Assembly: GCA_964537965.1 (NCBI GenBank)
Contig: CAZIDB010000019.1
Span: forward strand, 1-31,679
From: SURF-24 sp964537965
GTDB taxonomy: Bacteria > Bacteroidota > Ignavibacteria > Ignavibacteriales > SURF-24
Length of the DNA stretch: 31,679 nucleotides
Direction: 5' to 3'
Part shown: one piece after another, positions 1-7,991 of the stretch
How positions within the stretch are numbered: position 1 is the stretch's first letter
Layout of the letters: every line of letters starts with the position of its first letter
The notes under the pieces: generated by a model
The model's input: the letters and a program-made list of their open reading frames with translations, nothing else
The model's database searches: none
Told to the model about the DNA's origin: nothing
Translations under genes and position numbers: made by a program

Positions 1-657
1 TATGTACATTGAATCAATCATTCCTTTTTTTAAACTCCACGATTGTCCCTCATCCGCAGAAATCAAAATGCTATCTGACCTTACATCCAACAGCGTATTA
101 TCACTTAACAGAATTAAACTACCGTTCCCTTTATTTCTCTGCCAGAAACTTGTTGTCCAGTTTTCACCGTAATTTGTTGTATAATAAATTCCGCCCGGCG
201 ATTCATCATGATATAAACTGGAAATAAAAAGTTTATTCCCGATAGACAGCATTCTTTTAAAGTCCGATTTATGCTCAGGAGAAATATTAGTCCAGGTTTT
301 ACCGTTATCCTTTGAGCAATACAAATTACACTGCATGCCATTATGACCGGCAATAAATATTTCGTCATTTTCATTAATATAAAGCGCTTTGATATATTCA
401 TTCTTTCCCGGATTTACAATTACACTATCCCACGTAACATTATCGTTAGAGTAGATTATTTTGTTTCCGGCGCCGGCTTCATAAACGCTTATATAAATAT
501 CACCTTTGGAATTAAATGCTATTCCGGTTGCATCACGATTTGAAACTAACTGTTCCCATTTTACTTCTACCGGTTGATTGGTTACAGGATTATCTTTACT
601 ACATCCTATGAAAGAAAGGATAAATGCTACACACAAGAACCCGGTTGCTTTTTTCAT
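1..657 (-). CDS. Asp-box (BNR/sialidase-like) beta-propeller lipoprotein, partial
   Basis: The reading frame is open from the ATG at 657 to the window edge, giving 219 residues with the C-terminus missing. It starts with a lipoprotein signal (MKKATGF... ending SFIGC), so the mature protein is probably lipid-anchored outside the inner membrane. The rest contains repeated Asp-box-like segments: SKDNGKTW, TTNYGENW and SADEGQSW. These are typical of BNR/Vps10-type beta-propellers. A strong Shine-Dalgarno (GGAGGG) lies 8 nt before the ATG and fixes the start. A weak promoter candidate lies upstream on the same strand: TTG at 710-712, 20 nt, then TAATTTG at 683-689, one base short of the Bacteroidota -7 box. 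No substrate can be assigned; such propellers occur in glycosidases and in structural surface proteins. The lipoprotein and propeller call is firm, the function is unknown. Confidence 0.8.
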   Translation of the reverse strand, partial: MKKATGFLCVAFILSFIGCSKDNPVTNQPVEVKWEQLVSNRDATGIAFNSKGDIYISVYEAGAGNKIIYSNDNVTWDSVIVNPGKNEYIKALYINENDEIFIAGHNGMQCNLYCSKDNGKTWTNISPEHKSDFKRMLSIGNKLFISSLYHDESPGGIYYTTNYGENWTTSFWQRNKGNGSLILLSDNTLLDVRSDSILISADEGQSWSLKKGMIDSMYI

Positions 658-814
658 TTTGGCCACCCTCCAAATTTATCTGCAAATTAATAATCCAGAA
701 AACAGAAATCAATAGGGCATACAATTATTATCTGTTGCCGGCTATGAAAATTTCTATGATCTGGAATTTATTTAGATATTCATTATTGCTTAATAAAGCT
801 GTTTTTACCAACCA

Positions 815-2149
815 TTATTTCTTATCAAAAATTTCAGCAACTTTATCTACTAATTCATCTGCCCTTAATCCTTTGGCAAGAATTTTCCCATCGGCATCTA
901 TTAAAAAAGTTGTTGGATATCCCACTATATTATAATCGGAAATTATTGTTCTGTCTTCTTCCTGGATAATCTGAGGCCATTCAATTTGATTTTCCTTAAT
1001 AAATTTAACCAGGGGTTCTATGTTATCTTCAGCTATACCGATCAATATGAAATTTTTACTTTTATATTGTTCATAAATTGATTTCAGCTTTGGAATTTCT
1101 TCTCTGCAGGGCGCACACCAGGTTCCCCAAAAATCAAGCAGCACAATATTTCCGCGTAACTTATTTAATGTAATTGCTTCACCTGTTATTGATTTGGATG
1201 AAAAATTAATTGCATTCATTCCGGCTTCATTGCCTCCGCGTTCTTCAACGCTGGCATCTTTAATCAACATAATATTGCTGCCGTCTATAGCTGCATTGCC
1301 AATCCTGTAATAATAATTTCCTATTCTTGTATGCCCGTTCTTCTGAATTCCTTCATTGAATTCGGAAAGTGTATTGACTGTTTTTTCATTCCAAACCTTA
1401 GCAGAGAAATAATACCTGTATACGGCACGGTCACTTTTAATTGCAATAGTATATTTCTCACCCCCAACTTCAAATTCACCTTTATGATGTTGTGCGAATG
1501 CAAAGGTAAGTTTAAGAGGGGTATCTTTTTCTACTTGTTTGCTATATTGCTCCGGAGAATAATCAAGATAAATCCATGCTTTTGTTGTTTTCCTTTCTCC
1601 ATCAAAGAATTCATAATTTACTTCAAACAGTTGCAAGTCATTATAACGTCCCCAGAAATTCTGTCCCGGCATTTTTTCCGGTAATGTAAAATATGTTTCG
1701 TCGGAAAAATCATAATTATTATTCTTATCCATTTTAATTTTCAATGCCCCTTCGCTGTCATAACCGGCAACAATTCCTATATCAACTTTTATGAAGTCTT
1801 TTGAGTATTCCGATTCATCCGGCTGCCAGTTTAAAGAATGTTTTACCTCATTAAAGAATTCTTCACTTATTTTCCCGGTAGTATAATTCTGATATGAATG
1901 TTGAAAAAAATCTGTTTGATCTGATGCGAATAATAGATTCTTTAAAGTGTCTGGTATACCTTTGTATTCGGGAACGGTTGATTTCCATTTATTATCTTCT
2001 GGCATTTTTTCAAAACATAAAAGGCTGTGTTGAAATGGCCCAAAGCCTTTAACTTTTGTCAGGTTTACACAAATTGTATCAGGATACTGTGCAAGTGTTG
2101 ATGAAATAAAAATGAAATACAAGCAAACTACAGAGATTAATTTTTTCAT
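815..2149 (-). CDS. Exported thioredoxin-like protein, TlpA/ResA type with long N-terminal region
   Basis: The protein has 444 residues. Residues 1-20 form a signal peptide (MKKLISVVCL... ending TLAQ). Residues about 21-310 are a region I do not recognise, with a calcium-binding-like stretch (DKNNNYDFSD). Residues about 315-444 form an AhpC/TSA-Redoxin thioredoxin fold with the active site WCAPC at 344-348 and the cis-proline segment GYPTTFLID near 410. TlpA/ResA relatives act in the periplasm as thiol reductants, for example on apocytochromes or copper-site cysteines. The ATG at 2149 has a good AGGTGA ribosome binding site. The SCO1 and PCu(A)C genes lie about 0.7 kb upstream on the same strand, so a role in metal-site redox upkeep is possible but inferred. 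The thioredoxin domain is certain, the substrate unknown. Confidence 0.88.
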   Translation of the reverse strand: MKKLISVVCLYFIFISSTLAQYPDTICVNLTKVKGFGPFQHSLLCFEKMPEDNKWKSTVPEYKGIPDTLKNLLFASDQTDFFQHSYQNYTTGKISEEFFNEVKHSLNWQPDESEYSKDFIKVDIGIVAGYDSEGALKIKMDKNNNYDFSDETYFTLPEKMPGQNFWGRYNDLQLFEVNYEFFDGERKTTKAWIYLDYSPEQYSKQVEKDTPLKLTFAFAQHHKGEFEVGGEKYTIAIKSDRAVYRYYFSAKVWNEKTVNTLSEFNEGIQKNGHTRIGNYYYRIGNAAIDGSNIMLIKDASVEERGGNEAGMNAINFSSKSITGEAITLNKLRGNIVLLDFWGTWCAPCREEIPKLKSIYEQYKSKNFILIGIAEDNIEPLVKFIKENQIEWPQIIQEEDRTIISDYNIVGYPTTFLIDADGKILAKGLRADELVDKVAEIFDKK

Positions 2150-2787
2150 ATTTTCACCTAATAAAACTTTTGAACAAAAATTATGTTTATTCTGTAAATA
2201 GTGATTATGACAGTTTGTATATAGTTATCAGATAATCGTTTTGACGTGTAAGTATGAGCGATATGTGAAAATCTTAAACCCATTGTTCCCCAACAATTTT
2301 ATAGACATAAATACGGACATAATAATACATTTATTTTTTCATGTCAATACTCATTGCGGCATTATTTTCATCCACACCCACACCGAGTCAGCCTCGGGTG
2401 GAGGAAATCAGGAACGGGAAATTGGCAACTGGCAACTGAAATTATTGAACTGAGGTGCTTCAATGGAGATGGATGGTTGATGTTTGTTGGTTAAAGATTT
2501 GAGAAGGAAAATATCTTGTGCTGATTAGTGAATACGTAGTGCAACTTTGTGATACTGAAGATTAATTTCATAGAGTTACAAATGAATGATAATTGAGTGA
2601 CAACCGAATTACCAGCAGCCATAAATGTTGAATGACCAATAACNNNNNNNNNNNNNNNNNNNNNNNNNNNNNNNNNNNNNNNNNNNNNNNNNNNNNNNNN
2701 NNNNNNNNNNNNNNNNNNNNNNNNNNNNNNNNNNNNNNNNNNNGCCTCAGCCTTCTTAATAGCATTTGAATAACGCGAAGCTAACGA
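2150..2787. other. Intergenic spacer with repeats and scaffold gap
   Basis: There is no convincing gene in these 638 bases, of which 100 are N. The left part holds a more GC-rich hairpin at 2378-2401 (arms CCAC-CCGAG with one bulged A, loop TCAGC). It also holds a short direct repeat of GGCAACT near 2425. The sequence before the gap is low-complexity and reads like degenerate repeat DNA. A short minus-strand frame here runs through the Ns and is not a gene. Confidence 0.6.
2644..2743. other. Scaffold gap 1 (100 N)
   Basis: Exactly 100 N, so a placeholder length. The flank is repeat-like, which may be why assembly broke here. Confidence 0.95.
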
Positions 2788-3186
2788 TTACTTCTTTACT
2801 TCGGCTGAAATTTTAATCTTCCCCGATCTTTTAAAATAAAGAGTTATCTCTCCGCTTTTACCGATAGGAATTTTATTCTTGAGATCAATCAACATAACAT
2901 GATTTCCGCCGGGCTTAAAAGAAAAAGATGTTTTTGCGGGAACAACAACAAACGGAGTTTTTCTCATACCCATTGCATCGCCGATCTTATAAGTTTCATG
3001 TAATTCTACAATTTTGGATAGGGAAGACTTTACATTAAATAAAGTATCCGGTTTATTTCCTTTGTTCACAATTTCAAAATATGCTGCCGTGTTCATACCT
3101 TTTGCGCCGGGACGAATCCATGCGTTTTTCACCTCAACAGTATTTGGCTGAAGCAAAAACATCAGGAATGAAATTATATATAACAT
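2788..3186 (-). CDS. PCu(A)C periplasmic copper chaperone (DUF461 family)
   Basis: The protein has 132 residues with a short hydrophobic N-terminus (MLYIISFLMFLLQ) that should export it. It carries the complete family copper-binding signature Hx10Mx21HxM: H in ELHETYK, M in AMGM, and HVM in GGNHVML, with the spacings matching exactly. PCu(A)C proteins hold Cu(I) in the periplasm and pass it to the CuA site of cytochrome c oxidase, usually together with SCO proteins. The gene follows the SCO1 homologue after 18 nt on the same strand, with its own GGAGA ribosome binding site, so it is the last gene of the clpB-sco operon. No oxidase gene is in the window. Confident call. Confidence 0.9.
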   Translation of the reverse strand: MLYIISFLMFLLQPNTVEVKNAWIRPGAKGMNTAAYFEIVNKGNKPDTLFNVKSSLSKIVELHETYKIGDAMGMRKTPFVVVPAKTSFSFKPGGNHVMLIDLKNKIPIGKSGEITLYFKRSGKIKISAEVKK

Positions 3187-3204
3187 TTATTCTCCAAAAT
3201 TTTT

Positions 3205-3813
3205 TTACATGTTCTTAATCAATGTTTTAACATCAACCGATATTTTTTCCAGGTCCACTTCGCTCCCTTTATAATTTCCAACAACATTCCCGTTTTTATC
3301 CAGAAGATAAATCCTGTCTGTATGAACAAAAAAGTAATTTGGTTTTTTATCCTCACTGTAAGTTGTATCTCCTGCAATAGCAAGGTATTTTAATTGATGC
3401 CGTAACGAATCCACTATTTTCTTTTCAGCAGTAAGAAAGCTAAACCGGTCAAAGTTTATTTCTCTAACTGAAGCAAACTTTTTTAAAACAGAAGGAAAGT
3501 CTCTGTCGGGATCAAAAGTGATGGACACAAATCTAACATCTGATATTCCTTCTTCATTCAGCTTTCGTTGTATCCGCTGCAGGTTATTTGTAATCATCGG
3601 GCAAATATCCGGGCAGTGTGTAAATATGAATGCCAGAAATGATGGGTTACCTTTAACAAAATCAGGATAGGTCACTTTAGCACTATCCTGATTTAAACAT
3701 TCCAGATGAATATTACTAAGGTCATTCTCTACATTAATTTCATTTTTGCATCCGGTTAGCAGCAATGTAAAAAGTGCAATTAAACAGATATGAATTCCAA
3801 AGTTATTCTTCAT
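3205..3813 (-). CDS. SCO1/SenC family copper chaperone/thioredoxin lipoprotein
   Basis: The protein has 202 residues. Residues 1-22 are a lipoprotein signal with lipobox LLTGC, placing it on the outer face of the inner membrane. The thioredoxin-like SCO domain has the copper-binding CxxxC as C67-P-D-I-C71 (in FTHCPDICP), the DPDRD segment at 101-105, and the third copper ligand His at about 164 in FFVHTDR. SCO proteins load or reduce the CuA site of cytochrome oxidase or N2O reductase. The gene starts 11 nt after the clpB stop, with AAGGGAAG as ribosome binding site, and is followed after 18 nt by the PCu(A)C gene. The pair is a standard CuA assembly set, so the cell very likely respires with a CuA enzyme encoded elsewhere (inference). 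Confidence 0.92.
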   Translation of the reverse strand: MKNNFGIHICLIALFTLLLTGCKNEINVENDLSNIHLECLNQDSAKVTYPDFVKGNPSFLAFIFTHCPDICPMITNNLQRIQRKLNEEGISDVRFVSITFDPDRDFPSVLKKFASVREINFDRFSFLTAEKKIVDSLRHQLKYLAIAGDTTYSEDKKPNYFFVHTDRIYLLDKNGNVVGNYKGSEVDLEKISVDVKTLIKNM

Positions 3814-3824
3814 GCTTCCCTTTA

Positions 3825-6440
3825 TTATTTTTCAAACAGGAATTTCCCACTATCATCAACCGAAATATTTATTGTATCTCCACCTATGAACTTATTTGAC
3901 AGCAACTCCTGCGAAAGGGGATTAACAAGATACTTTTGTATAGTTCTTTTAAGCGGACGAGCGCCGTATGTAACATCATAACCAATTTTTGCCAGCCAGT
4001 CTTTGGCTTCATCATTAATATCAAGATTAATATTTTTTTGCGCAAGGGATTTTCTTAAACCTTCAATCTGGATATCTACAATTCTTCTCAGTTCATTTTT
4101 AAGCAAAGGTTTGAAGACTATGTACTCATCAATTCTATTTAAAAATTCCGGGCTGATTGTTTGCCGAAGCATTTCAAAAAGTTCTGCCCTTAAATCATTA
4201 AGCAGGTCGCTTGCGTTTTCCTCTGTAAACGAACCAAGTTTTTCCTGAATAAGATGAGAACCAAGATTAGAGGTCATTATTATGATTGTATTTTTAAAGT
4301 TAACCGTTCGTCCCTGGTTATCTGTTAATCTACCATCATCTAGTACCTGAAGAAGAACATTAAACACTTCCGAATGGGCTTTCTCAATTTCATCAAGAAG
4401 TACAACAGAGTATGGTCGTCTTCTAACCGCTTCAGTTAATTGTCCGCCTTCATCGTAACCTACATATCCCGGCGGTGCACCAATTAACCTTGATACCGAA
4501 AACTTCTCCATATATTCAGACATATCAATTCTAACCATTGCATGTTCATCATCAAATAAAAATTCTGCTAATGCTCTCGCCAGTTCGGTTTTTCCAACTC
4601 CTGTTGTTCCCAGGAATATAAACGAGCCGATTGGACGATTAGTGTCCTGCAAACCTGCACGAGATCTTCTGATAGCATTTGCAACAGCGGTTACGGCATC
4701 ATCTTGTCCAACAACTCTGTTATGCAAAGCCTCTTCCATTTTCACAAGTTTACTTCTTTCACTCTCAAGCATTTTACTTACGGGAATGCCGGTCCATTTT
4801 GCAACTACTTCAGCAATATCTTCGGCCTCAACTTCTTCTTTCAACATTTTGTTGTTCTTCTGAATTTCAAAAAGATGTTTTAATTCTTCGTTAATTCTTT
4901 TATCAAGAGAAGAAATCGTTCCATATCTTAGTTCTGCTACCTTTGCGAGATTACCATCACGTTCAAACTGTTCGGCTTGTAGTTTTGCCTGTTCAACATC
5001 ACTCTTCATTTGTTGTATCTGCTGGATTTTATCTTTCTCTAACTTCCAATGCGTTTTTAGCTGATTTCTTTCCTCGTTCAGATCAGATAATTCTTTTTTC
5101 AGTTCATTTAGCCTTCTTAATGATTCTTCATCCTTTTCTCTTAGAAGAGCTTCCCGCTCAATTTCCAATTGTTTTATTTTTCTCTCAACGTTATCAAGTT
5201 CTTCAGGCATAGAATCAATTTCAATTCTTAATTTGGAAGCAGCTTCATCAATTAAATCAATTGCTTTGTCGGGTAGAAATCTGTCAGAAATATATCGGGC
5301 TGATAATTGAACCGCTGCAATTATTGCCGAATCAGTTATTCGTACTCCATGATGTACTTCATATTTTTCTTTTAAACCCCTTAAAATAGAAATTGCATCT
5401 TCTTCATTTGGTTCTCCGATAAAAACCTGCTGGAATCTACGTTCTAATGCAGAATCTTTCTCAATATATTTCCTGTATTCATTCAATGTAGTCGCACCAA
5501 TACAATGAAGCTCACCGCGTGCAAGGGCGGGTTTTAATATATTAGCGGCATCCATAGAACCTTGTACAGCGCCCGCGCCAATCAATGTATGAAGTTCATC
5601 AATAAACAAAATTACTTCACCGTTTGATTCCTGAACTTCTTTAACAACTGCTTTTATTCGTTCTTCAAACTGCCCCCGGAATTGTGTCCCAGCAACTAAC
5701 GCACCCAAATCTAATGCAACTATTCTTTTTGATTTTAAATTTTCCGGAATATCACCGCTTATTATTCTATACGCAATTCCTTCTGCAATTGCTGTTTTAC
5801 CAACGCCCGGTTCACCAATAAGGACCGGGTTATTTTTTGTTCTTCTTGAAAGCACCTGAAGAACTCTTCTTATTTCATCCTCTCTTCCAATTACAGGATC
5901 AAGCTTTCCCCGTTGAGCTAATTCATTTAGATCTCTTCCATATTTTTTTAACGACTGATATGTATCTTCCGGGTTTTGTGAAGTAACTCTTTGTGTACCA
6001 CGAATATCTTTTAGTGCAGTAAGAATTATTTCTCTGCTTAAGCCGGCATCAAAGAGTAATTGACTTGCCCTGTTTCTTGATGAAATCAATCCAAGCAACA
6101 AATGTTCGGATGAAATGAATTCATCTTTTAATTGTCCTGCCTCTTTTGCTGCATTATCAAATATTCTTTGTGTCTCTAATGATAATTGCTGATTACCTAT
6201 TCCTGAACCGCTCACTTTTGGAAGTTTTTCAAGTAGCTCATTTATCTTCAACCGTAAGTGATTAATATTTGCTTCAACTTTTTTTAAAATCAAAACGCTG
6301 ATGTTTGAATCATCCTGTATTATTGCACCTAAAACATGTTCGGGTTCAATTAATTGGTTTTGGTAATTTTGCGCTATCTCTATCGCATTTTGAATTATCT
6401 CCTGAGCTTTTACCGTCAATTTGCCAAAGTTAAAAGCCAT
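3825..6440 (-). CDS. clpB: ClpB, ATP-dependent protein disaggregase
   Basis: The protein has 871 residues, close to the usual ~860. The Clp N domain (two repeats) spans about 1-145. AAA-1 has Walker A GEPGVGKT at 209-216 and Walker B FIDELH. A long charged coiled coil (about 405-525, rich in E, K and L) is the middle domain that defines ClpB against ClpA/ClpC. AAA-2 has Walker A GTTGVGKT near 610 and Walker B LLDEIEKAH. A C-terminal D2-small domain contains the GARPLKRTI segment. ClpB works with DnaK to pull proteins out of aggregates in the cytoplasm. It is first in an operon with SCO1 and PCu(A)C genes and divergent from mnmE over 162 nt. I see no CIRCE element in the leader, so HrcA control is not supported. 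The ribosome binding site is GGACGGA. Confidence 0.98.
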   Translation of the reverse strand: MAFNFGKLTVKAQEIIQNAIEIAQNYQNQLIEPEHVLGAIIQDDSNISVLILKKVEANINHLRLKINELLEKLPKVSGSGIGNQQLSLETQRIFDNAAKEAGQLKDEFISSEHLLLGLISSRNRASQLLFDAGLSREIILTALKDIRGTQRVTSQNPEDTYQSLKKYGRDLNELAQRGKLDPVIGREDEIRRVLQVLSRRTKNNPVLIGEPGVGKTAIAEGIAYRIISGDIPENLKSKRIVALDLGALVAGTQFRGQFEERIKAVVKEVQESNGEVILFIDELHTLIGAGAVQGSMDAANILKPALARGELHCIGATTLNEYRKYIEKDSALERRFQQVFIGEPNEEDAISILRGLKEKYEVHHGVRITDSAIIAAVQLSARYISDRFLPDKAIDLIDEAASKLRIEIDSMPEELDNVERKIKQLEIEREALLREKDEESLRRLNELKKELSDLNEERNQLKTHWKLEKDKIQQIQQMKSDVEQAKLQAEQFERDGNLAKVAELRYGTISSLDKRINEELKHLFEIQKNNKMLKEEVEAEDIAEVVAKWTGIPVSKMLESERSKLVKMEEALHNRVVGQDDAVTAVANAIRRSRAGLQDTNRPIGSFIFLGTTGVGKTELARALAEFLFDDEHAMVRIDMSEYMEKFSVSRLIGAPPGYVGYDEGGQLTEAVRRRPYSVVLLDEIEKAHSEVFNVLLQVLDDGRLTDNQGRTVNFKNTIIIMTSNLGSHLIQEKLGSFTEENASDLLNDLRAELFEMLRQTISPEFLNRIDEYIVFKPLLKNELRRIVDIQIEGLRKSLAQKNINLDINDEAKDWLAKIGYDVTYGARPLKRTIQKYLVNPLSQELLSNKFIGGDTINISVDDSGKFLFEK

Positions 6441-6534
6441 AAAGTCCGTCCATTATTTATTAAGTTAAATATTTATCTTATAGTTACAAAAATCCAGCCA
6501 ATTAAGCTGGGGCAATAGATTAAATTTAAATTAT

Positions 6535-6548
6535 GATTCACGTGAATC
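6535..6548. promoter_or_regulatory. parS-like palindrome, site 1 (clpB-mnmE spacer)
   Basis: A perfect 14-bp palindrome, GATTCACGTGAATC. The 16-mer around it (6534-6549) matches the widespread ParB site TGTTTCACGTGAAACA at 13 of 16 positions and has the invariant CACGTG core. A second such site lies 1.4 kb away, on the other side of mnmE. It could also bind another dimeric regulator, as it lies between two divergent genes. Confidence 0.55.
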
Positions 6549-6602
6549 TTATATGAAAATTGGTTTATTGAATTTAGAGCTTTTAAAGGGTAATTTTAAT
6601 CT

Positions 6603-7961
6603 GTGAATTTTTCAAACGAAGATATAATAACAGCAATCGCTACTTCTCCCGGAAACAGTGCTCTTGCCATTATCCGAATAAGCGGTAAAAATTGTATTGA
6701 AATAACTGATAAGATTTTTATTGGAAAGAAATCTTTAGTAGAATCCGACTCACATACAATTCATTATGGAAAAGTAATTGATGAAAGCCATGCAGTAATA
6801 GATGATGTATTGGTTTCAATTTTCAAAGCACCTCATTCATATACGGGCGAAGAAAGTGTGGAAATTAACCATCATGGAAATCCAATTATTTCTCAACAAA
6901 TAATCGCATTATTATTAAAACACAATATTAGAGTTGCTGAACCCGGAGAATTTACGAAAAGAGCTTTTCTTAATGGAAGAATTGATTTAGCCCAGGCAGA
7001 AGCTGTTATCGATGTAATCAGTTCAAGAACAATTTCTTCTCTTAAGGGATCAAGAAATCAACTTGATGGTATTTTATCAGAGTGTGTAACTACGCTTAGA
7101 GATTCATTGGTTGATTTTTCGTCTTTGCTTGAAGTTGAACTGGATTTCGCAGAAGAAGATTTGGAGTTCATTTCCAAGAATGATCTGATATCTAAACTTG
7201 AAGAAATTGTTGAAAGAATATCAAGTTTACTAAGCACCTATAGCTTTGGAAAGGTAATTACCGAAGGAGTAAATGTAGCTATCGTTGGCGAGCCAAATGT
7301 TGGGAAATCCTCTTTGCTGAATAAATTACTAAAGGAATCACGTGCAATTGTTAGTGAAATTCCTGGCACAACCAGAGATATTATTCACGAAGATATTGAA
7401 ATAGATGGGGTTTTATTTAAATTATTTGACACCGCTGGATTGAGATCAACAGCTGATAAAATTGAAAAAGAAGGCGTTACAAGAGCAATTGAAATTATTA
7501 AAACGGCTGATGTTGTTCTTTTTGTTTCAGATGTGGAAAATTCTATCCCGGATTCTATTTACACTCAATTAACAGAAAATTGTGAAATAGAAAGGATTAT
7601 AAAAGTATTAAATAAAATAGATCTGGTTAGAGATAGTACAATTCTTTCTGATATAAAAATCTCTTGCAAGACAGGAGAAGGAATAGACAACTTGCTTTCT
7701 CTGTTAAAGAAGAATGCTCTTCATGGAGAAATTTATACTGAGAAGACAGCCATACTAACAAATGTAAGGCATTTTAATGCCCTTAATAAAGCTAAAGAAT
7801 TACTTGAGAAAGCGGTAAGTTCTATCAGGCAAAATTATTCGGGGGAATTTATATCGGTAGATTTGCGTTCTGCAGAGAACCAATTAAATGAAATTATTGG
7901 AGTTGTTACATCGGATGATATTTTAAATAATATCTTTTCGAAATTCTGTATAGGGAAGTAG
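6603..7961 (+). CDS. mnmE: MnmE, tRNA uridine-34 modification GTPase
   Basis: The protein has 452 residues. The N-terminal tetrahydrofolate-binding domain spans about 1-118, followed by a helical domain. The inserted G domain has G1 GEPNVGKS at 229-236, G3 DTAGLR at 276-281 and G4 NKID at 337-340. The C-terminus ends FCIGK, the conserved CxGK motif. With MnmG it puts the cmnm5 group on the wobble uridine of certain tRNAs. The start is a GTG at 6603 giving MNFSNEDIITAIATSPG, which aligns with the usual N-terminus. mnmG follows after 30 nt with a parS-like site in the spacer. Certain call. Confidence 0.98.
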   Translation: MNFSNEDIITAIATSPGNSALAIIRISGKNCIEITDKIFIGKKSLVESDSHTIHYGKVIDESHAVIDDVLVSIFKAPHSYTGEESVEINHHGNPIISQQIIALLLKHNIRVAEPGEFTKRAFLNGRIDLAQAEAVIDVISSRTISSLKGSRNQLDGILSECVTTLRDSLVDFSSLLEVELDFAEEDLEFISKNDLISKLEEIVERISSLLSTYSFGKVITEGVNVAIVGEPNVGKSSLLNKLLKESRAIVSEIPGTTRDIIHEDIEIDGVLFKLFDTAGLRSTADKIEKEGVTRAIEIIKTADVVLFVSDVENSIPDSIYTQLTENCEIERIIKVLNKIDLVRDSTILSDIKISCKTGEGIDNLLSLLKKNALHGEIYTEKTAILTNVRHFNALNKAKELLEKAVSSIRQNYSGEFISVDLRSAENQLNEIIGVVTSDDILNNIFSKFCIGK

Positions 7962-7963
7962 AT

Positions 7964-7975
7964 TTTCACGTGAAA
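7964..7975. promoter_or_regulatory. parS-like palindrome, site 2 (mnmE-mnmG spacer)
   Basis: A perfect 12-bp palindrome, TTTCACGTGAAA, placed 2 nt after the mnmE stop. The surrounding 16-mer (7962-7977) matches TGTTTCACGTGAAACA at 13 of 16 positions, including the CACGTG core and the right-hand AAAC. parS sites close to gidA/gidB (mnmG/rsmG) are common near bacterial origins. Confidence 0.65.
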
Positions 7976-7991
7976 CTGAATTTGAGTTTAT

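Noticed and set aside
2568..2765. Minus-strand reading frame through gap 1
   Set aside because: It is open only because it crosses Ns, and its visible part is low-complexity.
6441..6602. CIRCE element or attenuator upstream of clpB
   Set aside because: No TTAGCACTC-N9-GAGTGCTAA. The CCAGC...GCTGG pair near 6495-6511 has only a 5-bp stem and is too weak to call.
7339..7344. Third CACGTG as a parS site
   Set aside because: It lies inside mnmE coding sequence and its flanks are not palindromic beyond one base.
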